A stretch of 64,000 nt of DNA from Rhodococcus wratislaviensis (GCF_900455735.1 NZ_UAUI01000011.1:620001-684000); one strand, 5' to 3'. Numbered from the stretch's first letter, positions 41,584 through 50,716 are shown. Notes: generated by a model not told the origin, from the sequence alone. Translations and numbers: made by a program.

Positions 41584-43218
41584 TCACCCGCCGTCGACCG
41601 GGATGGTGATGTCCAGCGTGGTCCCGTGACCGGGCGGACTCGTGATCTGCATGTGGCCGCCGAGTGCCTCGACACGGTCCTGCAATCCGATGAGCCCGGA
41701 GCCCGCACCGGACGAGGCACCGCCGACACCGTCGTCCCCGATCATCAGGTGCACAGTGCCGTCCGCCGCGCCCAGGGACACATCCACCTCCGAGGCGTGG
41801 GCGTGTTTGGCGACATTGGTGAGCGCCTCGGCGACCACATAGTAGGTGGCCACCTCGACCGATTCGGTGAACCGGCCATCCAGCGCCACATCGAGGGACA
41901 CGGGGACTGCCGAACGGCGAGCCAGCGTCCGCACGGCCGATCCCAGCCCGCCCTTCGACAGGATTGCCGGATGGATCCCGTGCGAGAGTTCCCGCAGATC
42001 CTCCGACACCCCCGTGAGCCCCGAGGCGATCGCCGACAGCTGCTCCTTCACGTCCACCCACTCGGCCGGCACCGACGCCTCCGCCATCCGCACCTCCAGT
42101 CCCAGCGACACCAGCCGCTGCTGGGCCCCGTCGTGCAGGTCACGTTCCAGGCGACGGCGCGCCTCGTCGCCGGCTGCGACGATCCTGGCCCGCGAGGCGA
42201 TCAATTCGGCGCGGGTCGCCGCGTTGGCGATCGCGGTCGCGACCAGGTCGGCGAAGTCACCGAGACGGGTTTCGGTGTCCGCGGGCAGCGGCTCGGTCTG
42301 CCGCGATCCGACGATCGCCGCGCCCCACACCCGTTTGTCCACGACGATCGGGACTCCCACGATCGATCCGAAGCCCTCGGCGCGAATGCGCGTGGCGACT
42401 GTCCCACCGACGTGTGCGTGGTTGTCGATCCTGGCTCCTCGGCCGGTGCGTAATACGATCGCTCCGACGTCGTCGCCTGCCGTCGAAATCCGGTCACCGG
42501 TGACGGGCAGCAGAGTGACCCCGGGCTCATATCGGACGGCGACCAACGTCCCGGTGCCGTCCCCTTCGTAGCGAAGCAACGCGGCATTGACCACATGCAG
42601 CCAGAGCGCCAGTTCTTCGGCCACCGCCGTGAACACCTCCGACGGGCTCACCCCACGCGCCGCCAAAGTTGCCACCCGGCGCAGTGCGGCTTGGTGTTCG
42701 GCGAGGATCGCGAGCTCGTCCCGGCTCGCCTCCGCCTCCCGGCGGCGCAGAACCGCCTCCGCGGTGCGCAATCTGGCCTGCCCTGCCATGAGATTTGCGA
42801 CCAGCGCGACGGGCAGGAAGACCACGACGGCCACCCAGTCGCCGGGTTTGGCCGGAAGCAGGGTCCCCTCCACCTGGAGGTGAAAGTAGACATAGACGAT
42901 GGCGCTCACCAAAGTCGTCATCACCGACAGCGCGAATCCCCACCGAGCCGAGACCACCAGAACCCCGAGCAGGAACACGGCGCCGAATGCGTTCTGCGGC
43001 GCGACCTTGTTCAGCTGGTGCACCACAACGGTTTCCACCGCAATCACGGTGGCAGCGACCACGATCCCCAACCACAACGGCGGGGTGGTCGGACGCACCA
43101 GGAGCGATATCAGACGCGCAGGCATCCGGTGCGCGTCCGCATCGAAAGCACCCCACGGGGACGCTGCGCCGCGCCGGGACAGCGCTCCGATTGACCGCCG
43201 TGACCACTGTCGCGTCAT
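41584..43218 (-). CDS. Membrane GAF-domain histidine kinase (NarX/HisKA_3 type)
   Basis: 544 residues from the ATG at 43216-43218. Three to four N-terminal membrane helices (about 45-145) resemble the KdpD-type DUF4118 region. A GAF domain covers about 185-335. The phosphorylation helix carries His362 in ERDLHDGAQQRLVSLGLE; the HATPase has the N-box ALTNVAKHA (Asn468), DDGVGG and GSGLIGLQDRVEALGG. It senses a signal at the membrane or in the cytoplasmic GAF pocket and phosphorylates a partner, most simply the receiver protein encoded next to it. Confidence 0.9.
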   Translation of the reverse strand: MTRQWSRRSIGALSRRGAASPWGAFDADAHRMPARLISLLVRPTTPPLWLGIVVAATVIAVETVVVHQLNKVAPQNAFGAVFLLGVLVVSARWGFALSVMTTLVSAIVYVYFHLQVEGTLLPAKPGDWVAVVVFLPVALVANLMAGQARLRTAEAVLRRREAEASRDELAILAEHQAALRRVATLAARGVSPSEVFTAVAEELALWLHVVNAALLRYEGDGTGTLVAVRYEPGVTLLPVTGDRISTAGDDVGAIVLRTGRGARIDNHAHVGGTVATRIRAEGFGSIVGVPIVVDKRVWGAAIVGSRQTEPLPADTETRLGDFADLVATAIANAATRAELIASRARIVAAGDEARRRLERDLHDGAQQRLVSLGLEVRMAEASVPAEWVDVKEQLSAIASGLTGVSEDLRELSHGIHPAILSKGGLGSAVRTLARRSAVPVSLDVALDGRFTESVEVATYYVVAEALTNVAKHAHASEVDVSLGAADGTVHLMIGDDGVGGASSGAGSGLIGLQDRVEALGGHMQITSPPGHGTTLDITIPVDGG

Positions 43219-43381
43219 CGTGCATGCTCGGATCAGTCGTGGAGTTCTCGGACAGACCTCGTGAGCATCATATCGAGGTGCCGGTCCGGTCTCATCCGAT
43301 CGAGCTCCCGTCACCCGGCTGACACCCGCCGATGTCGCTACGCTGGGCACAGGCCGATGCAGTAGACCTTGGGAGGAAGCG

Positions 43382-43615
43382 GTGGTAGCCGTACAGATAC
43401 AGGTAGGTGATCTGGTGCAGGCGTCCGGTCACGCCGGTCCCTGGCTGGTGGTCGAGCTCAGCAAGGGCATGGCGTCGCTGCAGCATCCCGACGGCCATCG
43501 ACTCTCGGTCCGGACAACGGCCCTGTCCGTGGTGCACAAGGCGACGAGCCCCGCAGGCGAGGTCGAACCGGCCGACCGCGAACAGCCGGGAGAGGCCCCC
43601 ACCCTCTTCGACTAG
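43382..43615 (+). CDS. Small conserved-looking protein of unknown function
   Basis: 77 residues from a GTG with GGGAGGAAG upstream. It begins VAVQIQVGDLVQASGHAGPWLVVELSKGMASLQHPDG, a short beta-rich pattern like SH3-type or DUF1918-like proteins, and has an acidic Pro-rich tail. It ends on the stop of the convergent gene. No function can be assigned. Confidence 0.6.
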   Translation: MVAVQIQVGDLVQASGHAGPWLVVELSKGMASLQHPDGHRLSVRTTALSVVHKATSPAGEVEPADREQPGEAPTLFD

Positions 43616-44211
43616 TCGTCGATCGTGGTGACGATCGATGTGGCGGCCGGTGCGCGCGGGGTCGAGCCGAACCCGAATCGGACGGGCGGATCCACGGGCC
43701 GCAACGGGCCGAGATCCCGGCCCCGCCAGGAGCCGGACATTCCCACCAGCCGCCGCTGATCGACGGCGCCGTAGTACTCGCGACGTCCGTTGCCCGCGGT
43801 GCCACGGGTGCGCACACCGTGGAGGGCGACACGGGCGATCGGGTCGCTGACCACACAGAACCACGGCGCACTCGCGACACCCCGCGGGATCAGGTGCAGC
43901 AGGCGTCCGAGTGCGGTGCGGGCGCCGACCTCGAAACTCACGTCGAGGTCGCCGGCCTCGACGGTCCGGCTGCCACCGGACCGCGAGCATCGGACAGGCG
44001 TGATCACGGTCTCGTCGAAGACGTACGTCGCGGTCACGAAGTCGCAGACCGCGGCCGACGGGGCGAGCAGTACCCGGTGACCGTCGGCGAGTTCGACCAT
44101 GACATCGGTGAACTCACCGAGCGGCGATCGCGACCAATGTCCGACGACGATGCGCACGCCCGCGCCGGTGCCCAGGCCCGTGATCTCCCCCTCGAACCGC
44201 CATCTGGTCAT
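43612..44211 (-). CDS. Conserved hypothetical protein
   Basis: 199 residues, no signal peptide, membrane helix or clear catalytic motif. The sequence is beta-strand-rich (RWRFEGEITGLGTGAGVRIVVGHW; DVMVELADGHRVLLAP), and the second half includes LGRLLHLIPRGVASAPWFCVV. The style fits conserved hypotheticals of Corynebacteriales. It is downstream of the tetR gene by about 20 bp on the opposite end and shares its last bases with the convergent small gene. Function is unknown. Confidence 0.6.
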   Translation of the reverse strand: MTRWRFEGEITGLGTGAGVRIVVGHWSRSPLGEFTDVMVELADGHRVLLAPSAAVCDFVTATYVFDETVITPVRCSRSGGSRTVEAGDLDVSFEVGARTALGRLLHLIPRGVASAPWFCVVSDPIARVALHGVRTRGTAGNGRREYYGAVDQRRLVGMSGSWRGRDLGPLRPVDPPVRFGFGSTPRAPAATSIVTTIDD

Positions 44212-44230
44212 CCGGCCAGCGTATGCGCGG

Positions 44231-44893
44231 TCACTCCGTCAGGTGCCCGTACGCGGCGGTGCTCCGGTCCGACAGCACGGTACGGAGGATGAATCGTGTT
44301 TGCGCCGTGATGTATTGGTCCACCGTGTAGCGGGTCGCGAAATGCCAGTGCTTGAGCGCCCACCCGTGCGCGAGCATCATCATGTCGAAGGTCGTCAGGT
44401 CGACGTCGAGATCGCTCGCGATGCCCGCGGCGATCGCGGCGTCGAGGGCGTCGTGGAGCGGCTTGGACGTCGCGACCTCGAGTTCCTTGATCCGCTCACG
44501 CCCGTCCTGGTCGAGTGTCCGACTCTCCCGGTACGTCAGCACGACGGCATCCAGATTCTCGTCGACGATCTCGACATAGCGCCGGAACCCGGCCACGAGC
44601 CGCTCGACGGGGTCGTTTCCCGCTGCGTCCATCGCGGGCTCGAGCTGATCGCGGAATGCGTCGAGGATGTCGACGATCGTGGCGAGGAGGATGTCTTCCT
44701 TGCCGCCGAAGTACTTGTAGATCAGCCCGACACTCACCTCGGCCTCGTCGGCCAGCGCCTGCATGGACATCTGGTGGAAGCCGGTCCGCTGCATCACAGT
44801 GACGGCGGCGTCGAGCACCTGACGTCGCCTCGAGCTGACGCGGACGGCGCGGACGGCTTCCTCGAGTGGAAGGGCGGACGTGTCCTTCGCCAT
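44231..44893 (-). CDS. TetR-family regulator of the cyclohexanecarboxylate-type cluster
   Basis: 220 residues. The N-terminal HTH spans about 20-70 (SRRRQVLDAAVTVMQRTGFHQMSMQALADEAEVSVGLIYKYFGGKEDIL); the C-terminal domain is helical and variable. A GTGAAT-N4-ATTCAC site lies 35 bp before its start, and similar sites precede badI and the second acyl-CoA dehydrogenase. It probably represses itself and the degradation genes until an acyl-CoA intermediate binds. Confidence 0.88.
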   Translation of the reverse strand: MAKDTSALPLEEAVRAVRVSSRRRQVLDAAVTVMQRTGFHQMSMQALADEAEVSVGLIYKYFGGKEDILLATIVDILDAFRDQLEPAMDAAGNDPVERLVAGFRRYVEIVDENLDAVVLTYRESRTLDQDGRERIKELEVATSKPLHDALDAAIAAGIASDLDVDLTTFDMMMLAHGWALKHWHFATRYTVDQYITAQTRFILRTVLSDRSTAAYGHLTE

Positions 44894-44927
44894 GACAGAT
44901 GACCTCTCCTTGCTGGCAGAACCTGCG

Positions 44928-44943
44928 GTGAATGAGTATTCAC
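44928..44943. promoter_or_regulatory. TetR operator upstream of tetR
   Basis: GTGAAT-GAGT-ATTCAC, a 16-bp dyad with perfect 6-bp arms between the tetR start and the end of the acyl-CoA dehydrogenase gene. It matches the sites at 49468-49483 and 50738-50753. Confidence 0.65.
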
Positions 44944-44982
44944 AGTATCCCGCGCGGGGCCGGAACTGCAGTCCGGCCCGCG

Positions 44983-46125
44983 TCAGATACCGAGATCCTT
45001 CGCGACGATGGTCTTCATGATCTCGGTGGTACCGCCGTAGATCGTCTGGATCCGAGCGTCCACGAACGCGCGCGCCACCGCGTATTCACGCATGTATCCG
45101 TACCCGCCGTGCAACTGCAGGCACCGGTCGGCGACGCGAACCTGCAGTTCGGTGGTCCACCACTTGAGCCGGGCCGCACGGGCCGGGGTCAGCTCGCCGC
45201 GGACGTGCTGCCGGATGCAGTCGTCGAGATAGGTCCGGGCCAGATCGAGTTCCGTGGCCAGTTCCGCGAGAACGAACTGGGTGTTCTGGAAACCGGCGAT
45301 CGGACTTCCGAAGGCGCTGCGTTCCTTCACGTACTCCAGCGTCTGCTCGAGCACTCCCTCGGCGGCCGAGACCGCGCCGACGGACAACGAGAGGCGCTCC
45401 TGTGGCAGATTGTGGACGAGCTGATAGAAACCCTGCCCCTCCTCGCCGAGGAGGTTGGCCACCGGCACGCGCATGTCGGTGAACGTCAGCTCGCTCGTGT
45501 CCTGGGCGTGCAGCCCGATCTTCTCCAGGTTTCGGCCACGGGAGAATCCCGGTGTGTCGGACTCGACGACGAGCAGGGACAATCCCTTGTGCTTGTCTGC
45601 CGACGTACGCACGGCGACGACGAAGAGCGTGCCGTTCTGGCCGTTGGAGATGAACGTCTTGCTGCCGTTCACCACGTAGTGGTCGCCGTCGCGCACTGCC
45701 GTGGTGCGGATGCCGGTGAGGTCGCTCCCGGTGCCCGGTTCCGTCATCGCGATGCCGAGAATCGTCTCACCGGTGACGGTTCCGGGAAGCCAGCGTGCCT
45801 TCTGCTCCTCGGTCGTCATGTCCGTGAGGTACGGCAGCACGACGTCGTTCTGCAGAGAGAATGCGATGCCCGCGGCAGCGGCACCCGCCCGATTGACCTC
45901 GTCGACGACGATCGCGTTGTAGCGGAAGTCCTCGACGCCGGGGCCGCCGTAGGCTTCGGGAACCGGGAAGCCGAGCAGCCCCTGCTTACCCGCGTCCGTG
46001 AACAGTGTCGGGTCCAGGCAGCTTTCGCTCTCCCACTGCTCGTGCCGCGGGACGATCCGCTCGCGCACGAAGCTGCGGACACTGTCTCGGAACTGGTGGT
46101 GCTCGGACTCGAATTCGATGGTCAT
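44983..46125 (-). CDS. Acyl-CoA dehydrogenase, AliB-like candidate
   Basis: 380 residues from the ATG at 46123-46125. Typical ACAD features: AMTEPGTGSDLTGIRTTAVRDGDHYVVNGSKTFISNG, LGEEGQGFYQLVHNLPQERLSLSV and the C-terminal LHGGYGYMREYAVARAFVDARIQTIYGGTTEIMK. The C-terminal position that carries the base in MCAD is Gly (YGGT), so the catalytic Glu is probably in helix G, as in isovaleryl-type enzymes. It is the last gene of the ligase-BadH-BadI operon and probably oxidises cyclohexanecarboxyl-CoA to the 1-ene, using FAD and ETF. Confidence 0.88.
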   Translation of the reverse strand: MTIEFESEHHQFRDSVRSFVRERIVPRHEQWESESCLDPTLFTDAGKQGLLGFPVPEAYGGPGVEDFRYNAIVVDEVNRAGAAAAGIAFSLQNDVVLPYLTDMTTEEQKARWLPGTVTGETILGIAMTEPGTGSDLTGIRTTAVRDGDHYVVNGSKTFISNGQNGTLFVVAVRTSADKHKGLSLLVVESDTPGFSRGRNLEKIGLHAQDTSELTFTDMRVPVANLLGEEGQGFYQLVHNLPQERLSLSVGAVSAAEGVLEQTLEYVKERSAFGSPIAGFQNTQFVLAELATELDLARTYLDDCIRQHVRGELTPARAARLKWWTTELQVRVADRCLQLHGGYGYMREYAVARAFVDARIQTIYGGTTEIMKTIVAKDLGI

Positions 46126-46136
46126 GACGGTGTCCT

Positions 46137-47816
46137 TTACGAGCTGATGGTGCGGGATCCGCGGGCACTCGGAACGACGAACGCCCCGCTCTCGAACTCC
46201 CGGCGCGCGGTGTCGGTGGCCTTGTAGTGCAACTTCTTTCCCGTCGCCGACACGGGGAGTGACTCCACGAAACGGTAGGCCCGGGGGCGCTTGAACTGCG
46301 ACAGCATCGGGTGTCTGCGGCAGAAGTCGTCCAGATCGTCCGCGGACGGGACCGGTGCGGTGGTGACGACGTACGCGACGACGATCTGCCCCCACTTGTC
46401 GTCGGGAACCCCGACCACCAGCGAATCCGTGACCGACGGGTGCCCGCCCAGTGCTTCCTCGATCTGCACCGGGTGCACGTTCTCGCCGCCGGACAGGAGC
46501 ATGTCGTCCTTGCGGCCGACGATCGTCACGAACTCCTTGTCGTCCCAGGTGGCCAGGTCGCCGATGTGGAGCCAGCCGTTCCGGAACTTCCGTTTCTCCT
46601 GCTCCGGGGCATCGAAATAGGCGTTGGCGCCTTTCGGTGAGCGGACGATGACCTCACCGATCTCGGTTCCGTCCTTGGCGACCGTCTCGTGCGCGTCGGC
46701 GAGGCGGTCGTCGAACAGCCTGACCACGGCGACGTCGTCGTCGATGCAGGCCCGCCCGGCGGTCCCGGCCATCTCCGGCAGATCGGTCGGCCGGAGGAAC
46801 GTATTCCAGAATCCTTCGGTGCTGCCGTACCCGTTGAAGATGCGGGGATTCAGCACCTTCTGGTAATGCAGTGCCGCCTGCCGTTCGAGGGGCGCGCCCA
46901 TCGTCACGATGCCGTTGAGGGTGGACAGGTCACGGGGCTTCGCCTCCTGTGCGCGAGCGAGCATCGCCAGGTTGGTCGGGGCACCGATCAGGAACGTCAG
47001 CCCGAATTCCTCGACGTGGTCGAGGGTGACCTCGGCGTCGAAGCTGCGCTGCGCCACCAGCGAGGCGCCGAGATAGAACGTGGGATTCGGTCCGGCGCAG
47101 TACAGTCCGCCGCGGTGGAACCACGGCGTCATGTTCAGGGTCTTGTCTTCCGCGGTCAGCGGGAAGTGCATGATCACGTCGTGGGCGCTGAAGATCTCGA
47201 TCATGCTGTTCAGCGGAACACCTTTGGGCATGCCGGTGGTTCCGGACGTGAACAGCCGGGTGGTCTCGTCCCACACCGTGCGCGTCACCTCCGGCGGCGA
47301 CGCCGACTCGGCCACGAGTTCGTCGAACCGGATTACCTCGAAGCCATTGCTCGGCAGCGGTTCTCCCGGCCCGACGGCGACGACGAGGGCGGGCTTGTAC
47401 GTGGAACGTGCCAACGCGTCCCGCACCATGTCACTGATCTCGGTGTCGTAGACGAACACCGTGGGGCGGTTCGCGTCGAGGATGACCGCCGTCTCCCCGG
47501 ACGCGAGCCGGAAGTTCATCGGCGAGCCGACCGCACCGCAGGCCTGCCCGGCGAGGTACAGCTGGGCGAACTCGGGACCGTTGAACAACTGGTAGGCGAC
47601 GACATCGCCCGGTGCGACTCCGGCGCGGGCAAGCCCGGTGGCGAGCCGGTCGACGCGATCGCCGAGTTCGGCGTACGTCCAGCTCTCGCCGGTCGACGGG
47701 GACTGCATCGCGAGTCGATCGGCATACCGGTGGGTGTTGCGCCGGAAGCCGTTCAGATAGGTGAAATCGTGCTCGAAGTACTGACGATAGGCGTGGGCAT
47801 CGTGTGTGTACATCAT
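46137..47816 (-). CDS. Acyl-CoA ligase, cyclohexanecarboxylate-type (AliA-like)
   Basis: 559 residues of the ANL superfamily with the ATP motif FTSGTTGMPKG, GYGSTEGFWN, the hinge region GWLHIGDLA...VGRKDDML and a C-terminal catalytic Lys near SATGKKLHYK. It activates a carboxylic acid to its CoA thioester, with AMP and pyrophosphate released. The gene sits between a BadH homologue and an acyl-CoA dehydrogenase, so an alicyclic acid such as cyclohexanecarboxylate is the likely substrate. The start is ATGATG; gaps to the neighbours are 11-25 bp. Confidence 0.88.
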   Translation of the reverse strand: MMYTHDAHAYRQYFEHDFTYLNGFRRNTHRYADRLAMQSPSTGESWTYAELGDRVDRLATGLARAGVAPGDVVAYQLFNGPEFAQLYLAGQACGAVGSPMNFRLASGETAVILDANRPTVFVYDTEISDMVRDALARSTYKPALVVAVGPGEPLPSNGFEVIRFDELVAESASPPEVTRTVWDETTRLFTSGTTGMPKGVPLNSMIEIFSAHDVIMHFPLTAEDKTLNMTPWFHRGGLYCAGPNPTFYLGASLVAQRSFDAEVTLDHVEEFGLTFLIGAPTNLAMLARAQEAKPRDLSTLNGIVTMGAPLERQAALHYQKVLNPRIFNGYGSTEGFWNTFLRPTDLPEMAGTAGRACIDDDVAVVRLFDDRLADAHETVAKDGTEIGEVIVRSPKGANAYFDAPEQEKRKFRNGWLHIGDLATWDDKEFVTIVGRKDDMLLSGGENVHPVQIEEALGGHPSVTDSLVVGVPDDKWGQIVVAYVVTTAPVPSADDLDDFCRRHPMLSQFKRPRAYRFVESLPVSATGKKLHYKATDTARREFESGAFVVPSARGSRTISS

Positions 47817-47840
47817 GATGAGTCCTCCGTCCGGTGCCGG

Positions 47841-48575
47841 TCAGCCGGCCATGGTGAGGCCACCGCTGACGCTGATCACCTGGCCCGTGATGAACGATGC
47901 GGATTCGGACGCGAAGAACAGGACCGGCGCCGCCACTTCCTCCGGGCGCGCGAGCCGCCGGAACGGAATAGCCTTCACCAGAGCCTCTTTGAGCTTCTCG
48001 GCCTGCGCCTGGAACAGCGGAGTGTCGGTCGGGCCGGGGCACACGCAGTTGACGTTGATCCGGTACCGGGCCATCTCCCGGGCGAGCGACTTCGACAGCG
48101 CGATCACGCCGCCCTTCGCACCGGCGTAGATGCTCTCCCCCGCACTGCCGACACGGCCGGCATCGCTCGCGAGGTTGACGACGCGCCCGCCGTTCCCCGC
48201 CTCCACCATGCCGGGGAGGAACGCACTGCACATGTGCACGGGCCCGAGGTAGTTGATGGCGACGACCTTCTCGGCGAATTCTGTAGTGGCGTTGAGGAAC
48301 TGGTCGGTGCGGTCCCATCCCGCCGCGTTGACGAGCACGTTCGCGACGCCGACCTCGGCGGTTACCCGGTCACGCAGGGCGTCGACCTGCGCCCGGTCGG
48401 CGACGTCGACGGTCATCGGGAAGAGCCGGTCGGGCCGTTCGGCTGCCGTCTTCTCCGCGGCCTGCAGGTCGAGGTCGGCGACGACCACCGTGTCGCCCTG
48501 CTCGGCGAGGGCGAGGGCGATGGCGCGGCCGATGCCGGAGCCTGCGCCGGTGACCACTGCGATGGTGTTGCTCAT
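47841..48575 (-). CDS. badH: 2-hydroxycyclohexanecarboxyl-CoA dehydrogenase (BadH-like SDR)
   Basis: 244 residues from the ATG at 48573-48575. SDR motifs are TGAGSGIGRA, NAAGWD, LASDAGRVGSAGESIYAGAKGG (Ser-Tyr-Lys) and CPGPTDTPLF. The long identical-looking stretch around SDA.RVGS.GE..YA and FITGQV.SVSGGLTM is characteristic of Rhodopseudomonas BadH as I remember it. It oxidises 2-hydroxycyclohexanecarboxyl-CoA to the 2-keto form with NAD, just before ring opening by BadI, whose gene is directly upstream. Confidence 0.88.
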   Translation of the reverse strand: MSNTIAVVTGAGSGIGRAIALALAEQGDTVVVADLDLQAAEKTAAERPDRLFPMTVDVADRAQVDALRDRVTAEVGVANVLVNAAGWDRTDQFLNATTEFAEKVVAINYLGPVHMCSAFLPGMVEAGNGGRVVNLASDAGRVGSAGESIYAGAKGGVIALSKSLAREMARYRINVNCVCPGPTDTPLFQAQAEKLKEALVKAIPFRRLARPEEVAAPVLFFASESASFITGQVISVSGGLTMAG

Positions 48576-48604
48576 GGTTTTTCCCACTTTCCGTGCTGTC
48601 GGAC

Positions 48605-49399
48605 TCAGGCGTTCACGTACTTGCTGAAATCGGGCTTGCGCTTCTCCGCGAACGCCGCCGCCCCCTCGAGTCCCTCGGGCGAGTGCGTGAACAGGTCCAG
48701 CGCCGACATCGCGAGGTTGCTCAGTCCGGCCTGGTGATCGGTGTCGGCGTTGAACGACTGCTTCAGGAATCGCAATGTGGTGGGGCTCTTCTCGGCGATC
48801 TCGGCGGCAACGGCCTTGGCCTCGTCGAGCAGACGGTCGGCGGGGACCACCCAGTTGACCAGTCCCCAGCGTTCGGCGGTGACCGCGTCGTACTGGCGGC
48901 AGAGGTACCAGATCTCCCGGGCGCGCTTCTCGCCGACCACTCGGGCCAGGAACGCGGACCCGAAGCCCGCGTCGAAGGAACCGACACGCGGACCCGCCTG
49001 GCCGAACTTCGCGGTCTCGGACGCGATGGTGAGGTCGCAGAGAACGTGGAGGACGTGGCCGCCGCCGACCGCGATGCCGTTCACGGCGGCAATGACAGGC
49101 TTGGGGACGTCGCGGATCAGCTTGTGCAGGTTGCCGATCTCGAACATTCCACTCTCGGTCGGGCCGTAGTCGCCCGTCTCGGCGCGCTGCTTGACGTCGC
49201 CGCCGGTGCAGAACGCCTTTTCCCCCGCACCGGTGAGGATGATCGCCTGCACCGCGTCGTCGGCCCACGCCGAGCGGAAGGCCTTGATCAGCTCCTCGAC
49301 GGTCTTGCCACGAAAGGCGTTGTAGCGCGCGGGACGGTTGATCGTCACGACCGCAGCCGGGCCGTCGACCTCGTAGGTGATGTCTTCGTAATCGGTCAC
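48605..49399 (-). CDS. badI: 2-ketocyclohexanecarboxyl-CoA hydrolase (BadI)
   Basis: 264 residues from the GTG at 49397-49399, which has AGAGAGGAA upstream. It is a crotonase-fold enzyme; the oxyanion region is AFCTGGD and VGGGHVL. The stretch FGQAGPRVGSFDAGFGSAF followed by LARVVGEKRAREIWYLC, and the end EKRKPDFSKY, match BadI and its relative MenB, but the DTDHQAG segment favours BadI. It hydrolyses the ring of 2-ketocyclohexanecarboxyl-CoA to pimelyl-CoA. First gene of the four-gene operon, with a TetR operator about 70 bp upstream. Confidence 0.88.
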   Translation of the reverse strand: MTDYEDITYEVDGPAAVVTINRPARYNAFRGKTVEELIKAFRSAWADDAVQAIILTGAGEKAFCTGGDVKQRAETGDYGPTESGMFEIGNLHKLIRDVPKPVIAAVNGIAVGGGHVLHVLCDLTIASETAKFGQAGPRVGSFDAGFGSAFLARVVGEKRAREIWYLCRQYDAVTAERWGLVNWVVPADRLLDEAKAVAAEIAEKSPTTLRFLKQSFNADTDHQAGLSNLAMSALDLFTHSPEGLEGAAAFAEKRKPDFSKYVNA

Positions 49400-49467
49400 G
49401 GTAATTCCTCTCTCTGGAGTCTGCAATGAGGGTGTGTTCAAGAATTATGAACAGTGATTCTATGGGA

Positions 49468-49483
49468 ATGAACGTATATTCAC
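49468..49483. promoter_or_regulatory. TetR operator upstream of badI operon
   Basis: ATGAAC-GTAT-ATTCAC matches GTGAAT-N4-ATTCAC in the right arm fully and the left arm at four of six positions. It is placed about 70 bp before the badI GTG. A separate dyad, TGTTCA-N7-TGAACA, lies next to it near 49434-49452. Confidence 0.6.
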
Positions 49484-49523
49484 ATTGGAGGTTGTGTCAA
49501 GGGTCACTCGGCGCCCGGTGGCG

Positions 49524-50675
49524 CTAGAGGAAGGCGCTGACCCCGGTCTCCGCCCGGCCGATCAGCAGCTTCTGAATCTGGCTCGTGCCCTCGTACAGCG
49601 TCATCACACGCGCGTCGCGCATGTACTTCGCGACGGGATATTCGTCGACGTACCCGTAGCCACCGAAGATCTGTATTGCATTGTTGGCGGCGCGAACCGC
49701 GGCCTCACTGCAGAAGTACTTCGCCTTCGACGCGGCCGTCCCGAAGGGTTCACCGCGCTCGATCAGGTCGGCCGCCCGCCAGGTGAGCAACCTCCCGGCG
49801 TCGGCGTCGACCGACATGTCGGCGATCAGGTCCTGCACGAGTTGGAACGAGGCGAGCGGACGGTCGAACTGCGTGCGCTCGCGGGAGTAGTCGACGGCGG
49901 CCTCGAGGCAGCCCTGGATGATTCCGACGCAACCCGCACCCACCGAGACGCGCCCCTTGTCCAGTGAGTGCATCGCGATGGAGAAACCCTGCCCCTCGGA
50001 TCCGAGCAGGCAACCCGCCGGTACGCGCACGTCCGTGAAGGACAATTCGGCCGTCGCCTGCCCGCGCAATCCGAGCTTCCCGTGGATCTCGCGCGATTCG
50101 AATCCCGGAGTGTCCGTCGGAACGAGAAAGGCCGAAACCCCCTTGGGCCCCGGACCTCCGGTGCGCGCGAACACCAGGCACAACTTCGCCCACGTGCCGT
50201 TGGTGATGAAGATCTTGGAACCGTTGATGACGTAGTCGTCGCCGCTGCGTACCGCCTTGGTCTTCAGGTTGCCGGGGTCGGAACCGTTGTCGGGCTCGGT
50301 GAGCCCGAAACAGGCGAGCGCCTCGCCGGACGCGATGCGGGGAAGCCATTCGTGCTTCTGGTCCTCGGTGCCGTGCGACAGGATCACCTTGCCCACGAGC
50401 CCCATCGACACCGACACGATGCCCCGGACCGCGGAGTCCGCCCGGCCGAGTTCCTCCATGCCGAGGCAGTACGTGACGTAGTCGCCGCCGAGCCCGCCGT
50501 ACTCCTCCGGAATCGTCATGCCGAAGAAGCCGATGTCGGCCAGTTTCTCGACGATCGCGGTGTCCACCGATTCGGCGCGGTCCCACGCGGCGCGGTGCGG
50601 GACGACCTCCTTGTTCAAGAAGTCGCGGGCCAGCTGCCGGAACTCCTTCTGCTCCTCGGTCAGTGTCAGGTCCAT
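49524..50675 (-). CDS. Acyl-CoA dehydrogenase
   Basis: 383 residues from the ATG at 50673-50675. It has the ACAD signatures FGLTEPDNGSDPGNLKTKAV, INGSKIFITNG, LGSEGQGFSIAM and GGYGYVDEYPVAKYMRDARVMTLYEGTSQIQK. Glu is present in YEGT, so the standard C-terminal catalytic base is intact, unlike in the 44983 enzyme. It is likely to act on the same pathway, either on cyclohexanecarboxyl-CoA or on pimelyl-CoA after ring opening. It has its own promoter with two TetR-type operators. Confidence 0.88.
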   Translation of the reverse strand: MDLTLTEEQKEFRQLARDFLNKEVVPHRAAWDRAESVDTAIVEKLADIGFFGMTIPEEYGGLGGDYVTYCLGMEELGRADSAVRGIVSVSMGLVGKVILSHGTEDQKHEWLPRIASGEALACFGLTEPDNGSDPGNLKTKAVRSGDDYVINGSKIFITNGTWAKLCLVFARTGGPGPKGVSAFLVPTDTPGFESREIHGKLGLRGQATAELSFTDVRVPAGCLLGSEGQGFSIAMHSLDKGRVSVGAGCVGIIQGCLEAAVDYSRERTQFDRPLASFQLVQDLIADMSVDADAGRLLTWRAADLIERGEPFGTAASKAKYFCSEAAVRAANNAIQIFGGYGYVDEYPVAKYMRDARVMTLYEGTSQIQKLLIGRAETGVSAFL

Positions 50676-50716
50676 GGATGCTCCTCGATGCCGTGATGAA
50701 TGCACGATCACAATTT

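Noticed and set aside
48605-49399. MenB (naphthoate synthase) as the identity of the crotonase
   Set aside because: The shared FGQ/GSFD segment fits MenB too, but the C-terminal region and the BadH, ligase and dehydrogenase context fit BadI; no menaquinone genes are near.
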